From positions 10,788,001-10,852,000 of the forward strand of contig JAMPIQ010000002.1 of the NCBI GenBank assembly GCA_024699855.1: a stretch of 64,000 nt of DNA. The letters are read 5' to 3'. The notes beneath the pieces are model-generated. The model saw nothing but the letters and a program-made list of their open reading frames with translations, did not search any database and was not told the DNA's origin. Positions within the stretch are counted from its first letter, which is position 1; every line of letters starts with the position of its first letter. A program made the position numbers and the translations under genes. Of this stretch, positions 47,350 to 59,039 are shown piece after piece. The DNA is from Aphelenchoides besseyi (Eukaryota > Nematoda > Chromadorea > Rhabditida > Aphelenchoididae).

Positions 47350-50283
47350 ATGGTTGTCGACATAAAACCAGTGGATGTACGTTCGGTTAAACCCAGCGGT
47401 CGAGTAAGAGAATGACTAGATTGTTCTTCTAATCATATTTCTGCAGCGTCGTTCAAGTATCATCAGTAAACCGCCGGAGAGTTTCTGTGTTCAATGCATA
47501 GCGAACGTAACATTTTTACCTCACATTCATTGTTTGGAATGCAAACGAACAACTGTGATTCTTTGTTTATCGTGTTTTCAACTGGGAGCTGAAATTGGTG
47601 AACATGTTCGTGGTCACAACTACGAAATCGCTCAACGTTGTGGTCCAGCAGTTTTCCGTGACGTCTCCAATGAAGGTCCGAGTTGGGGAGCATTTGAAGA
47701 CGAACGACTTTTGTCATTAATTCGAACTTATAAATTGGAAGACTGGTAAGTTCTCGAGTAACTTTCACATTCTTAAAAGATTATAGGCCCAAAATAGCGT
47801 TAATGGAGTTTGGTCGTGTTCGGACAGTCGAAGAGGCTCTCAACCATTTCACTCGTTGTTTTATGAACAGCATCATTAGTGAAATTGCTATTGAGAACAT
47901 AAAGCGGTAAGAAAATTCAATCCTACATAACAGTCTTTTATCTTTAGTTCACCAATCCATGTATTCGGATTCAGTGAACCGGAGTTTTATACCGGCGAAT
48001 TCTTTAAACCCACAACTTCAGAAGAATTGAGACTTCAAATCAAAGGTAATCCATCATTATAATTTTTCTACTATCATTAAATTACAGACATTTACGAGAG
48101 TCTGCCGAACTGGGCTCAAATTTTATTCGAGATCGACTACGCAGAACCTTCCGCCATCAGTCCGATGAAAATGTCCGGAGTAGTTATGAGTGAGCAGTTG
48201 GAGAATATGATCTGCGAGTTCTCTCATATTCACGTTGAACACAATCCGGCCGTTTTGGCTGAATTGTTGTACGGAAGACCGCGTTGTTTTATTCATCATC
48301 GATTTACTCATTTGCACAAACTGCCGAAACGTAGTCAAGACTTGTCGTATACAGAAGATAACAAGCTAAGTGTTGTGCAATTCTAATCATATAGCAATCC
48401 ACTACTTTCAGCCATTGCACTACGATCAATCGAATCAAACACCACGATCTCGTAAATGTTCTTTACCACAAGCACCGATTCTTGAAAAAATGGAAGATGA
48501 GCAGAATAGCAACGATGCGACTAATGCACAGAAGATTTTAGACGACAGAAATGTTGAGGTAAACAGTTGGTTCGTGTATGAAAAGTATCTTTTTTAGATT
48601 GAAGACTCGACACCGGAGTTGGGAAGTCCAATTCTGCCGAATGGTAACAATCTCGACGGCAGTCCATCGCTTATCTTTGCTTTTCCAAACGGAATTCAAG
48701 AAAACGGAACTTCTTCTCCACCCAAATCGCCACTTCGAGAAATCGTTTTCAGTTGCTCTCCGTCTCCACCCGACCTATCAAATCATGCCAACGAGATTAA
48801 TGTGTCTAGTGAATTAAATGGCAAAGTAAAGCATAGGACAGTAGATATTTGACGTTATTTTATTTAGAGTTCAAATTCGTCAGAGAACGAAGACAACTCT
48901 GTGGAGTACGCCAATCACGGCTACGATGTTCGCGAGCGGAATATTCAGCGAAGAAGAGATACGTTTTCTTACTCTCCGCCAAAAGTTCGATCACGATCCA
49001 ATGGACGAGGGCGTCGAAAACGAAAACTTGATGCCGATAGACCGCTGAAGTCGGGCGCTGTAAATGGTGTAGTTCAAAATACACCAGAGATAAAAGCTCA
49101 CAATTCCAAGTCCCATAAACGTGAGTATAAGATCTCAAATTTTATCGGTTAATTCCTATTTCAGGGCCATCAAATTCTCGTGTTCAAAGCGGATATCTTT
49201 CGATGGAAGAAACTTTGGCTTATCGATTGGTCTATCCCACACTCAAGTTTCTTAGCGAAGACCCACCACTCTTATCTAAACAGCGGGTTCGTCGATTCGA
49301 TGCTGAAGATCTCAATTTAATTGCTTACAATCCAAAACGTGACGACTTTGAACATGTAAGTACTTGAAGACAAACTGTCGGACCGTAAAACTGTTTGCAG
49401 GAGTATCGCAATGGTGGTGAGCAGTTCATTTCGAAAATATTCCTCAACGGCGAGTGTTTGATCTCCTCGGAAGTTGAACAATTGAAGAACGGTAATAGCG
49501 CATTGTTGAACATCTAAATACAACTGTTTTAGCCATACGCATAGCCAAAGTTCAACGCTATAACAGAATACTGGAGCGTCGGTATTCCAATCATGCGGTC
49601 ATTCGCGAGCATCAGTTACTAAACGAGTTCTTTTCCATTGTAAAGGTAATTCGTGTGTTATTTTCAGTAAACAAATTTGCTATTTAAGACCAACGTAAAC
49701 GAACGTGGCAAATATACGCTTTTTGCCGGAGAATCATTTCCATCTCGAAAACGAGCCGAAGAGTGTAGACCGTTTTTCGCAAAATTTCGACGAGTTCTCG
49801 GAAGTAAAGAAGTTCTAGATTTGGCTGAGGATGTTGCAGGTGAGTGCAACGAACGTTTATTCTCGACGACTTTTATGCTTAGAAATTGAAACGTTAATGA
49901 CAAGAATTCGCATGTTAAGATCACTGCAATTGGCTGGAACAACTGAATTGAAAGGTAAGTTCTAAGCTCGTAGATCTTTTAAGCTTCTTGAGTGATGTAA
50001 AATTATTAACCTTAAGATGTTGTTCTAATACCTGGTCTTATGTGATAATTACAAGGCCATTCAAATAGGATGTTGTCAAAACTAATTCAAACGTTCAGGT
50101 CGTTTCAAAAGCGAGGTTCCATTCACTCCCAGAGGTCGAAAACGTCGAACGCGAAAAGCGGATGGCGAACTGCGAAAGTAAGTGGCAAACATAAAAACTG
50201 ATGGTAGTGTGTATTTTTCCAGAGCTGGATTACGATGGGAACGAATAAAACGATGGAATAAGCGAGTGAATGAGACCGCTTAA
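47350..50283 (+). CDS. ada-2: ADA2 transcriptional adaptor (SAGA/ATAC-type HAT complex)
   Basis: ADA2 links the acetyltransferase GCN5 to ADA3 and stimulates histone H3 acetylation. A ZZ zinc finger comes first: FCVQCIANVTFLPHIHCLEC, LCLSCFQLGAEIGEHVRGH. Next is a SANT domain: SWGAFEDERLLSLIRTYKLE and FGRVRTVEEALNHFTRC. A conserved middle region has DLNLIAYNPKRDDFEHEY and RNGGEQFISKIFLNGEC, followed by the basic RYNRILERRYSNHAVIREH block. A disordered Ser/Asn/Arg-rich insert with a possible nuclear signal (GRGRRKRKLD) lies between. The C-terminus is basic and short (GRKRRTRKADGEL; RWERIKRWNKRVNETA); the SWIRM domain found at the end of many ADA2 proteins is not recognisable. Many short introns. 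The start at 47350 gives MVVDIKPVDVRSVKPSGR before the first intron. Confidence 0.9.
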
Positions 50284-50549
50284 CCATTGAATTGCTTGTT
50301 TTCTATTCACAACGCGATTTCATTTTACATCCGGTTCGTTCAGCTCAAGACTTGCTTGAACCCAAACCTTAATTATTGTAAGAACTCAGCTAATTAAACC
50401 TAATTAAACACGTGTATAGTCGTCAATTTCATGGATACGCGATGATCTTTTCAATGGGTTCGTACTTTTGTTTTGCAAATTGATCTTCATTTTTTGTCAT
50501 TACCTAAGTTAAACTAACCATAGTATTGGCACTATTTATTCAACCGATC

Positions 50550-50555
50550 AATAAA
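50550..50555 (+). terminator. Poly(A) signal AATAAA
   Basis: Canonical signal 267 bases after the ADA2 stop codon, same strand and before the next candidate gene. Confidence 0.5.
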
Positions 50556-50696
50556 TTCGTTGATATTCTTTGTGGACGTTCTCAACCTAAAGAATTCCAA
50601 GTTTCATTGTTTGAGTTTTTAATGGAAAAAAGATCATGAGGTCAAGGTTCTTGAGTATTGGGGTAATTCTCAGTCCTACTGGACGCAACAACAGTG

Positions 50697-50985
50697 ATGG
50701 GCGAAGTCGAAAATGTGTCAGAAGATCACGTTGATGGCGATTCACCAAGTTTTCGGGTTCACGTTCCACTTCCGCCGTCGTTACGCAAAAATGTGCAGAC
50801 GACGGACGAAAACACGAACGTAAACTTGAGCGTGATTCGATTGACAAATGACCTTGTCGTGAGCCCTCTTTTTGCTTACCATATCCACCTTAATTGAAAC
50901 AAAGTTTTGTGTATTTTGAATTCAGTGGTTTGTGAAATATTCAGGACATATTTTAAGATTGTTTAACAAAAAGATTCCTCAGTGA
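50697..50985 (+). CDS. Hypothetical small two-exon protein, 73 residues
   Basis: I do not recognise a family. Exon 1 (50697-50858, 54 codons) begins MGEVENVSEDHVDGDSPSFR and includes VHVPLPPSLRKN. A GTGAGC donor and a GAATTCAG acceptor define a 67-base intron (50859-50925). Exon 2 (50926-50985) continues in frame as WFVKYSGHILRLFNKKIPQ and stops. An acidic N-terminus, a proline turn and an aliphatic/basic C-terminus are plausible for a small adaptor subunit. It lies 414 bases after ADA2 on the same strand. An overlapping reverse ORF (50587-50847) looks less protein-like. It could still be chance. Confidence 0.3.
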
Positions 50986-53083
50986 ATCCTTTTTACAAAC
51001 CCGAAGGAATTAACTCAACGACGTAACGAAATCAAGTGAACGAACGTCTTCGCATTTCAAGTGCAATTTAACAAACACGACAGAAACTGAAGTGACAAAG
51101 AACGGCGCATCAATAGGTTGCGAAAATAATTGTTGGCGAATCGTATTAGCTGGTTTTTATGTCCTCAAGTTACGGAAGATGATCCGCCGACAGAGAGTCT
51201 ATACGTTGTGGTTTCAGGAAAGAACCCGATCACCCTATGAATTTGTATTGAATGAACACCACGCCGACTGCCGTCGGTGCGGCGTCTTCAGCGCGATTCG
51301 TCAACAACCGGTCGGTGTTCGATTGAGTGACAGTGAAAACACGGAGCTCTGTTTTTTGAGAGTTGCCAATTGCTTCGGAACTTTGTACATGTCGTTCGGA
51401 GGTTTTTTTCCGACATTTCAACGATTGAAGGGCACGAATGTGAGCAATAAAACTCGAATTTGCGTGAAGGTCGCTTCGAGTTGAACGTGAAGTTCCCCTG
51501 CTGCGTGTGATTGATTTGAATGCTCGGTTTTTGTTCGACAAAAAATAGCTGTTCACTTTCATCCACTCGATTTCAATTGCCCGAGTGAAGTCACTTGTGC
51601 GTAGGCCAAAACTTTCTGATGCACAAATCCACCAGTGATGCTTGGTAGAACGTGCTTGAATTGTGTTGATGCAACATTTTATTAGTCAGATTACGTGGAT
51701 CTATGGGTTTAATTGGAGCGCAACTCACGTAAGAAGAACGATTGCAGCGACGAAAGAGAAGGCGCAAAGAGCATAACAACAATGCGAACCTCACCGCTCA
51801 ATCGCCGAAAAATCATCTCCCTCAGCATTTATCCTGTGAAACCTGTGCAGCGCGACCGGAGCAGCCAAAAAACTCCAGATCAGCTGACAAAGAAAGAGCG
51901 GCACGTCGCGGGTTTTTCCCAACTCTTTCGAGCCGTCACATTCACGTGTCGGCGAACTCCGCAGCCTTGATCCCCTTTTCAACAACCATTGTTCTCGTCA
52001 ATTGTCGGTCTTACGTAAAGACGTGAACTTTAAAAGCCGGGATGCAAGATACAAACAAGCTGTAACGGCGTTGCGTATGACCCATTAACGAAAAAGTCGT
52101 TGTCTTCGTCAATGGATCACCGTAAACTTTTGCGTGTTACGTGAGTATGACAAATAAACGACGTGAAGCCTGATGCGCTTCGGATAGCAACCATTCTAAT
52201 CGTTACCTTCGCCGTGACCCCGCCTCATGCTTCTGCTCTTGAAGTCCGCTCACACCCACAAGATCGACTGTTACTATTTATTTCAAATTGTCTAATTGCA
52301 AGATGCCCACGGCAATAGCAAGGTTTTCGGTTTCAGTTTGTGGTTTCACGCTCTTTACTCAATGTCGTGAAGACGAATGTTGGACCGAGGCTCTTTTCCG
52401 ATTGGTTGTTTGTCGTCATAACAAAAAGTAGCCGACATCAAGTTACGTGAGCAGAACGGTCGTTTTTTAATTCTCAGATCGTCTGCACGATGTGCTTTTG
52501 ATTACCTGATCGCTGAAGGCGGATGAGTTCGCCTTAGGCGGTAGCTTTTTTACTTTCGCTCAACGTTCACTCATCTTCTTTTCGTTTTCTTTTGTGTGGT
52601 CGGCGCATCAGCGACAAAAACATCCGAAAACGTCGGCGATTAGAATCGCTGTCTTAGGACAAATTCGATGTTCACCTGCGGGTTTTTTTCACTTTCTTTT
52701 CTACGGAATTGTAAACTCAACTTGTTCTTGCTTCTCTCTTACAACTACTGTATTAGATGTGTGTCGTTTGTGAAGACGATTATTTCGTACACAACCGAAT
52801 TCGATTGATTTTGTCGATTTCTCGATCAAAACTGTGTTCTTGATTAATCAGAAATATTCTCATGTTTGTATTGGAAGACGATGTCGGAGTTTAAGCGATC
52901 AATCGGTCGTTTAAACCAGTTAAAATGCAAACCGGCATTCGGGTCGCCCAAAATACAGTCGGCGGATACGCGTGGGCGATGTGCTGCAGAGAACTGAGCA
53001 GCAGGATCAAACAATTGGCGTCGTAATGAGTTTTAATCCTGTTTATTCCTTCAGCCGAGCATAGTACGCTCTCGGATCGAACG
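50986..53083. other. Intergenic, about 2.1 kb
   Basis: 5' flank of the astacin gene. A 130-codon frame at 51092-51484 and overlapping reverse frames have no domain and no methionine-led splice pattern I trust. One copy of the dispersed 19-mer is at 52119-52137. Nothing else supported. Confidence 0.45.
52119..52137 (+). repeat. Dispersed 19-base repeat, intergenic copy
   Basis: Identical over 19 bases to 44613-44631, also with AATGGAT just upstream. It lies about 1 kb upstream of the astacin gene. Confidence 0.6.
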
Positions 53084-54654
53084 ATGTCATCGGTTCAACA
53101 GTTGGCGTGCTTGACTGTTCTGTTTGCTCAATTGGTTCTCAGCAACATTGTCACCTATAGCAATGTCTCTTATCCGTATATGCCCGGCCTCGAACCGATG
53201 AGTCCCGATAAACACCCACATTTTACGATCATTGAAACAGTCTCCAAAACTCAGCATCGCCACAAACGACAAGTGATTGCCGGCCCGGTTTACGAATGGC
53301 AGTCCAATGATATTCCCTATCAAATTTGGGGCGGTGATGGTAATTAGTTAGAACGAATTCACATCTGAGATTGTGTTTTTAAGCAAATTTCCAAGCTCTA
53401 ATTCGACGGGGCATTCGAATGTGGGAAGAATCGACGTGCTTGAGATTCCGCGAGAATATGCAGGCACGCGACGGTATTCGTTATGTGTTGGAACATGGCG
53501 ATAGTTGTTTCACTGAATACATCGGACGAAATGGCAATTTTCAAGAAATTATCATTGGATCAGAATGTGCGGAAGTTAGATACCAATGAAATAATTGGGT
53601 TACACGTTTGATTGAAGGAATATGTTGTTGCACACGAAACAGGACATGCACTAGGATTCTGGCATACACATCAACGTCCCGATCGTGAGAAACACATCAG
53701 CATCAATTGGAGGAACGTATTGGAGGAGGCAACCGCTTCGTTTATGCCTTTTCGTAGCATGTTACAGGCATTTGGCATCCGACAAGTAAATTGATATTTA
53801 AGCGATCAATCATTGGTTATATTTAGGTTTCGAATCGACGACTTCCCTATGACTACGGTTCTTTGATGCACTATCACGCCGTTGCTCATGCAATCAAGGT
53901 TTCCGATTTCACTATTGTGCCAAAAGAACTGAAATACGTGACTACAATGGGAACCGAAAAAATGGCTTTTCTTGATGCAAAGGTCATTAACGATATCTAT
54001 TGTCCAAGTAATTCACATTCTAATGTTTCAATTTTTGACTAAATTTTTAGATATTTGTGCTGCTCATGGAATACCGTTGCAATGCGCAGCTGGTGGGTAT
54101 CCCGATCCGAACAATTGCGCCATTTGTCGTTGTCCGGAAGGACTTGGCGGTCCCGAATGCAACCAATTGCAACCTTCAAGTAAGTTCAAAGTCGTTTATA
54201 GCATTAATTTAATGTCACTTAGATTGTGGAGGAGAACTCATTGCAACAGATCAATGGCAAACATTGCGAAGCCCGCCTGGAAAAGACGTTCATTGTTATT
54301 GGAGAATTACAGTATGTCAATTAACTAATAACCTGACTGCCTGCTTACTATTTTCATTTTTCTATTTAGGTTCCCGATGGCAATCGAATTCGCTTTCGAC
54401 TCAGCGATGGCGAGTTTCCGTGTTCTTATGGTTGTCAATCTTATGTTGAAATCAAACACAAATTGGACGTGCGATTGACCGGATTCAGAAGGTTAATCAC
54501 AGATCATTGAGCGTCCCACTAATAGATTTTGTATTTTAGTTGCTGTTATCGTCCAAAAGAAGACACACTATCCGACGGCAATCAAGTTTTCGTAATCTAT
54601 CATCCCAACGGTCGAACAGCACGATTTTCACTGCGTTTTATTCGTCAAGCTTAA
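53084..54654 (+). CDS. Astacin zinc metalloprotease with EGF and CUB domains (NAS family)
   Basis: Secreted protease; nematode relatives act on cuticle collagens, moulting or hatching. The start at 53084 gives a signal peptide (MSSVQQLACLTVLFAQLVLS). A short prodomain ends at a basic site, HRHKRQ, that furin-like enzymes could cut. The catalytic domain has HETGHALGFWHTHQRPDR, the full astacin zinc motif with three His and the base Glu, and the Met-turn in DYGSLMHYHAVAHA with the fourth ligand Tyr. Next come an EGF-like module (CRCPEGLGGPEC) and a CUB domain (CGGELIATDQWQTLRSPPG; RIRFRLSDGEFPCSYGC). It stops at 54654 after FSLRFIRQA, with no thrombospondin repeat. The specific nas number is not assigned. 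Confidence 0.92.
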
Positions 54655-55427
54655 GAGTTACGAGATAACGTATAATCTGCAAAGCGTACAATTCTCTCGA
54701 CTATTGTTTCTTTCTGTTTATCATGGATTGTCGAGGTCCAGAAGATGCACAGAGTTTGCTCAAATCACCAAAAAGAAGGGTGTTCAAAAATACGTGTAAA
54801 ACGGTTTAGTTATATCCGCTGTGGTTGTACACTTAAGTTTTTTAGTGTAATAGTTTAGTCATTTTATAAGGTTTTTAATGATCTCAAATTTGTTGAACTT
54901 GTTTCATCATTTCGTCTTTATAGTCTCTGATTGTCGACCTCTTCTAATTCAAATTCTATTTAACGGGTTTATGATTGTTTTCGTTGCCCATCAACTTGTT
55001 TAGTTATCAACAAGAACGTAGTTTAGGTCCACTTTGACGCCGACGTTTAGTTTTGATCTAGCAAATCAAAGTCTTCAGTGTGTTCTAACGGGTTTAAACG
55101 TGAATTTTATACAAATAAAGATCGTATACGTATCGTGATTGCCATTGAAAATGAACTTTTATCTCAAAGTTGGAACAACTAACTGATGACTAGCGTTTAC
55201 TGGACCGAGGAAAAGAATGAACATACAACATTGGTTGATGGAGTTCAATTGTTTGTTTTCAATTTCTATTCATTGGAAAGGGGTTGGATTCTACTTGAAT
55301 AGCATTCTGAAGGTATCTGTTCAGTACTCGAATCGTATGTAAACGTTTATTATACGTCGGGTTTATTCCAAAAGATATTAACATAAAAGCATGTGTCTAT
55401 AGAAGTTGAGCAAGAAAAATAATGGAG
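54655..55427. other. Convergent intergenic region, about 0.8 kb
   Basis: 3' flanks of the astacin (+) and cysteine-rich (-) genes. AATAAA at 55114-55119 is a possible astacin poly(A) signal. GTAAACGTTT occurs at 55339-55348. No coding region. Confidence 0.5.
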
Positions 55428-56018
55428 TTAACAGTAGTTGTTTCTTTGTAGTTCACGTCGTTTTCGCTTAAGCTGACGATTTCCACCTTTCAGTTCAGCC
55501 GTCAATTCGTCTCTATTCAAAAGACATTGTGTTGCAGGATCGTCCTCAAATAACTGTGCTTCTTTGATAGCAAAACTCGGACACTGAGACCCTAAAACAA
55601 AAGACTATCAGATGCAAATTCGCATCGCACCTACAGCACTTGCCGAACAAGAAATGATAACCAGGTTGACAAAGACAACGCTTCTTCTTCTGATTACAAT
55701 AACTGGTTTTACAAGCTCGACTGCATTGCTCGTTTATGATGCAATTCGTTTCATTCGGTCTCAAAATCGGCAAACAACATCCGTGAGTTTCTGCGGATGC
55801 AAAAAAACACGACAACTCTAACGGACAATCGAGAGTCGTTTCACATGCTAAATGGTAGATCGACTAAACTTCCTTCAGAAAGACTTGCCATGTTGACATT
55901 CATCTCGAACACTGTTGTAAATCAACGACTGATCAATGTACCACAAACCCGCTGCCATAGAATGCATAGTGATCTTCATTGTCAGAAAAATACCGGCAAA
56001 GTAAAGCAATCTGGACAT
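55428..56018 (-). CDS. Secreted cysteine-rich protein, 168 residues
   Basis: No family name is certain; the Cys pattern resembles EB/EGF-like modules common in nematode secreted proteins. Three exons (56018-55889, 55847-55635, 55591-55428) total 507 bases, exactly 169 codons. Exon 1 gives a signal peptide (MSRLLYFAGIFLTMKITMHS). Its donor is G|GCAAGT, a GC-AG intron (55848-55888). Exon 2 holds most cysteines: CETTLDCPLELSCFFASAE, CIINEQCSRACKTSYC and KKRCLCQPGYHFLFGKC. The second intron (55592-55634) is GT-AG. Exon 3 adds CPSFAIKEAQLFEDDPATQC and a basic tail ending QRNNYC. It starts 178 bases after the alpha-amylase stop on the same strand, so the two could be co-transcribed. No toxin motif is recognised; a binding or inhibitory role is only possible. 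Confidence 0.7.
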
Positions 56019-56195
56019 CGTTTTAGATTAGAGAATGACTTGCAAACTTCAAAAACAATCAAGAGCTTGCGGATTTTAATTGAGAGAATGGGTTTTGTTT
56101 ACATAACGAGACGGTCACTTTTTATTATTAACGACAATCCAATGCACGAACGACTTTACGCGGAGTGCAAGTTCACGAGTAAATAACGATTGTCC

Positions 56196-58079
56196 TCATA
56201 ACTTCGATTCGATGTGAAAGGCGACGAAGTTATTTGGCGGAATTACGAAGGTAGTGAATCCTAAAAAACTAAAAACCCAGAGTTTCAATGATCACTTACC
56301 ATTGTTATCTACTGTAATGATTCGTTGGCTTGTGCAACGTCCATCTTTGATTTCACCACTCGCAATGTCGCAATACTGGCCGGGTGGAAGTGTTGTGTTT
56401 ACATCGTTCCTAAATATCACAATCGAATAAGATTTTCGCATACAAAACTTACAACACGTAGTCTTGATCATTGTTGCTAAGAGCTATATAGCCACGATTT
56501 TGTCGTGCAAATGCCAACATTTGATGTCCTTGTTGAATCTGAACAACCGGACTGTCGGTGGTCAATGAACGGAAGTGAACCATTCGACGAATCTCTGGCC
56601 ATCGATGTTCGCAAACCCAACCGCTATCCGAATTGCACGTTTCATCGTTGTTGTTAAAGGTCGGCGATTTTGTCTTCAATTAACTGTAGAGTAGAAAGAA
56701 GTCATAATGAAAATACCTCATAATTCTTTCCAGATCCATAATTCGGAGGTCCTCGATTTCTGTCAGTAAAATAATACGAAGACATCACTCTCGGTAAACC
56801 GTAATCCCACGCGAGCAAAAAGCTGATGCTCATCTTGTATTTAATTCCATCTGTGAATTAACCGTTTTACTAGTGATGATGCTTTAGCTAACCTTTATAA
56901 GTAACGACATACGGCGGTTCGTCTCTTTGATTATCGTGGTTGTCTATGAAGTTTAGTACGTCGTTAGAGGCACCATTTCCATAATGATAACCTTCTTTCA
57001 GATTTGCTAAGTCTCTAAATTGCAATCCATTTGATATTATGAGTAAGCAACTAACGCGATATCATTTTTTCTCCACATGGCATTCGTGACATCAGAGCCG
57101 AAATTGAAACTAGAATAGACAGTCAGTTAATTATTTCTATTTTTAACGTACTTCGTATATCTTCCAGCAGCAATGTAATTGGAAACTTTAACTGCTTCTC
57201 CTCCTCGATCAATAACCTCGTGAACAACGAAAGGTCGAACATTGTTGCCAAAGATCTAGATAGGAATGCTCAGAAGTACACAAGAAATTGGATTTACGTC
57301 TGATCGTAAATTGTTAACACCACCAAAAAGAATTTGCTTTAAGTTATCGGGCCACATGTGTTTTGAGGCGTCAAATCTGAAGCCCGCAACTCCCAAATCA
57401 ATGAGCTTGTTCAAATATTCACGAATCTTCCCTTGAACATAATCCTTGCCTTGATCTAAATCCAAAAGACCGGACAAACGACAAGTCTTGACATCCCATG
57501 CGTTGTTTTGGTAGTCGCTTCCCTCAATGTCGTGATCACAACGTGGATCATTGAAATCTCCCGGTCCATATGGTACACCGGGAAATTGTTCAACGCCGTG
57601 ATTAGCATCAAAAGTTGACCCGCCCGATGATTTCCGACCATTTTCTCCGTATTTCTGTCCAATTCCAGTCATATGATTCAACACTACGTCCGCGATAACT
57701 CGCACTCCAACTTTGTTGCAACGCGTAATCATGTCACGTAGTTGCTCTTCATTTCCACTTCGACTTTCCAGTTTGTAGCTCACGGGCTGATAGCGAACGT
57801 ACCATGGAATGTCATCGTTGTCGATGAAGGTTATGTGTTCTTGTGGCGGAGAAATCTTAAAAAGAAAACATCTAAACTCGGTTAATATCCTTTACCTACC
57901 TGAACTGCTCCATAGTTATATTTCGACAGAAACTGTTCGCATTCGTTTGCGATATCCGACCATTTCCATTCGAAAAGATGAACCAATACAGTACGATTAT
58001 GCCACGTATTGGGTTCGTCAAAGTCGCCACACAGCACAAGTGTGACGGCAGTCAGCGACAAAACAGTTCGAAACCACAT
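56196..58079 (-). CDS. Alpha-amylase, GH13 animal type
   Basis: Secreted digestive enzyme cutting alpha-1,4 bonds of starch and glycogen. The ATG at 58079 gives a signal peptide ([18 protein letters not shown]); an upstream in-frame Met at 58127 is less likely. Conserved regions: [25 protein letters not shown], with the nucleophile Asp and the Arg that binds chloride; [11 protein letters not shown], with the acid/base Glu; and FIDNHDNQ, with the transition-state Asp. Domain C ends with the typical [10 protein letters not shown]. Length is about 500 residues, normal for animal amylases. Introns are short. The gene is divergent from the NRF gene across 960 bases. The intron-exon structure shows it is a normal eukaryotic copy. 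Confidence 0.95.
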
Positions 58080-59039
58080 GGCGTACACGAGTGACTTCCC
58101 AATGAAACCATTAGCCTTTATATTCAAACAGACGTTGATTCTGTTTATCTCACGTCAGGAAAGTCGAAAGGACAAAAAAACAAAAAGCGAAACGCTTCCA
58201 ATCAGCAGTTGAACTTCGTGCGTTCTGCTTATCATGATGACGGATGTTTAGCTGTGCACACAAGTTAATCAGAAGGCTTGTTAGTAAATTAGGGTTGAAT
58301 AAAATAGCTTCTCAATATTCTATTTGGTAGTGTTTGAGTGGAAGAAAAATGTAATTTTGCAAAAAAATTTCGTTAATCGAAACGTCGGAAACGCGTTCTC
58401 GAACTTGAAACTTAAAACAATTCGTCTTGATAATTGATTGACAGATCTTGGACGATAACTTTCATTCGAAATTATCGACCGCCGATTATCAGTGCCTGTA
58501 AATGCATTCTCGGTCATTTTACTTGCAATCAGAAAGTTAAAGTGAAGAGCTTAATAAAATTCGTGGACCCTCCACAACCATCTCTCAATCAATTACCATC
58601 AACTTTACGTGCGCCAAACATGTGAAAGTTTTCTTATGTTTACACTCCAAAACGCTTCATTTCGCCCGTTCAAGCCCAAGAGATAAACCAACGACCTTAT
58701 CTATCAAACCGCTGTCGTACACCGACTTTACTCGTCGTCTTACCCTCTTCCGTTCGAAATTCGGATCCAAAGCCGATCGGATATTTCGAGTGTTTGTCGA
58801 CAGCTGACAACAGTGTTCGTTTTTTGATCTTTGCTGTTGTTTTACATTTTGAAATTCTTGCACTTGTTTCCACCGCAAATTTGGCGGCGATCATCAATCA
58901 AAAATCACACTTCTGTTACTAATTGTGCCTTTTCGAAACGAACTCAAATACTCTGTCGATCGTTTTTTGCAATGATCTTTGTTTCGGCAACTAAACGTGA
59001 GTTTTGTTAGATTAGTTCCAGCGCATTTTCATCGTCCAC
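58080..59039. other. Divergent intergenic region, about 1 kb
   Basis: Holds the promoters of the amylase (-) and NRF (+) genes. The small ORFs (58434-58625, 58657-58897) show no domain. Confidence 0.5.

Noticed and set aside
51092..51484. 130-codon plus-strand ORF
   Set aside because: It opens at a GTG, overlaps equally long reverse-strand frames and shows no recognisable motif.
56196..58079. Alpha-amylase as a horizontally acquired gene
   Set aside because: Multiple short introns, the animal-type chloride-binding Arg and an animal-type C-terminus argue for normal vertical descent.
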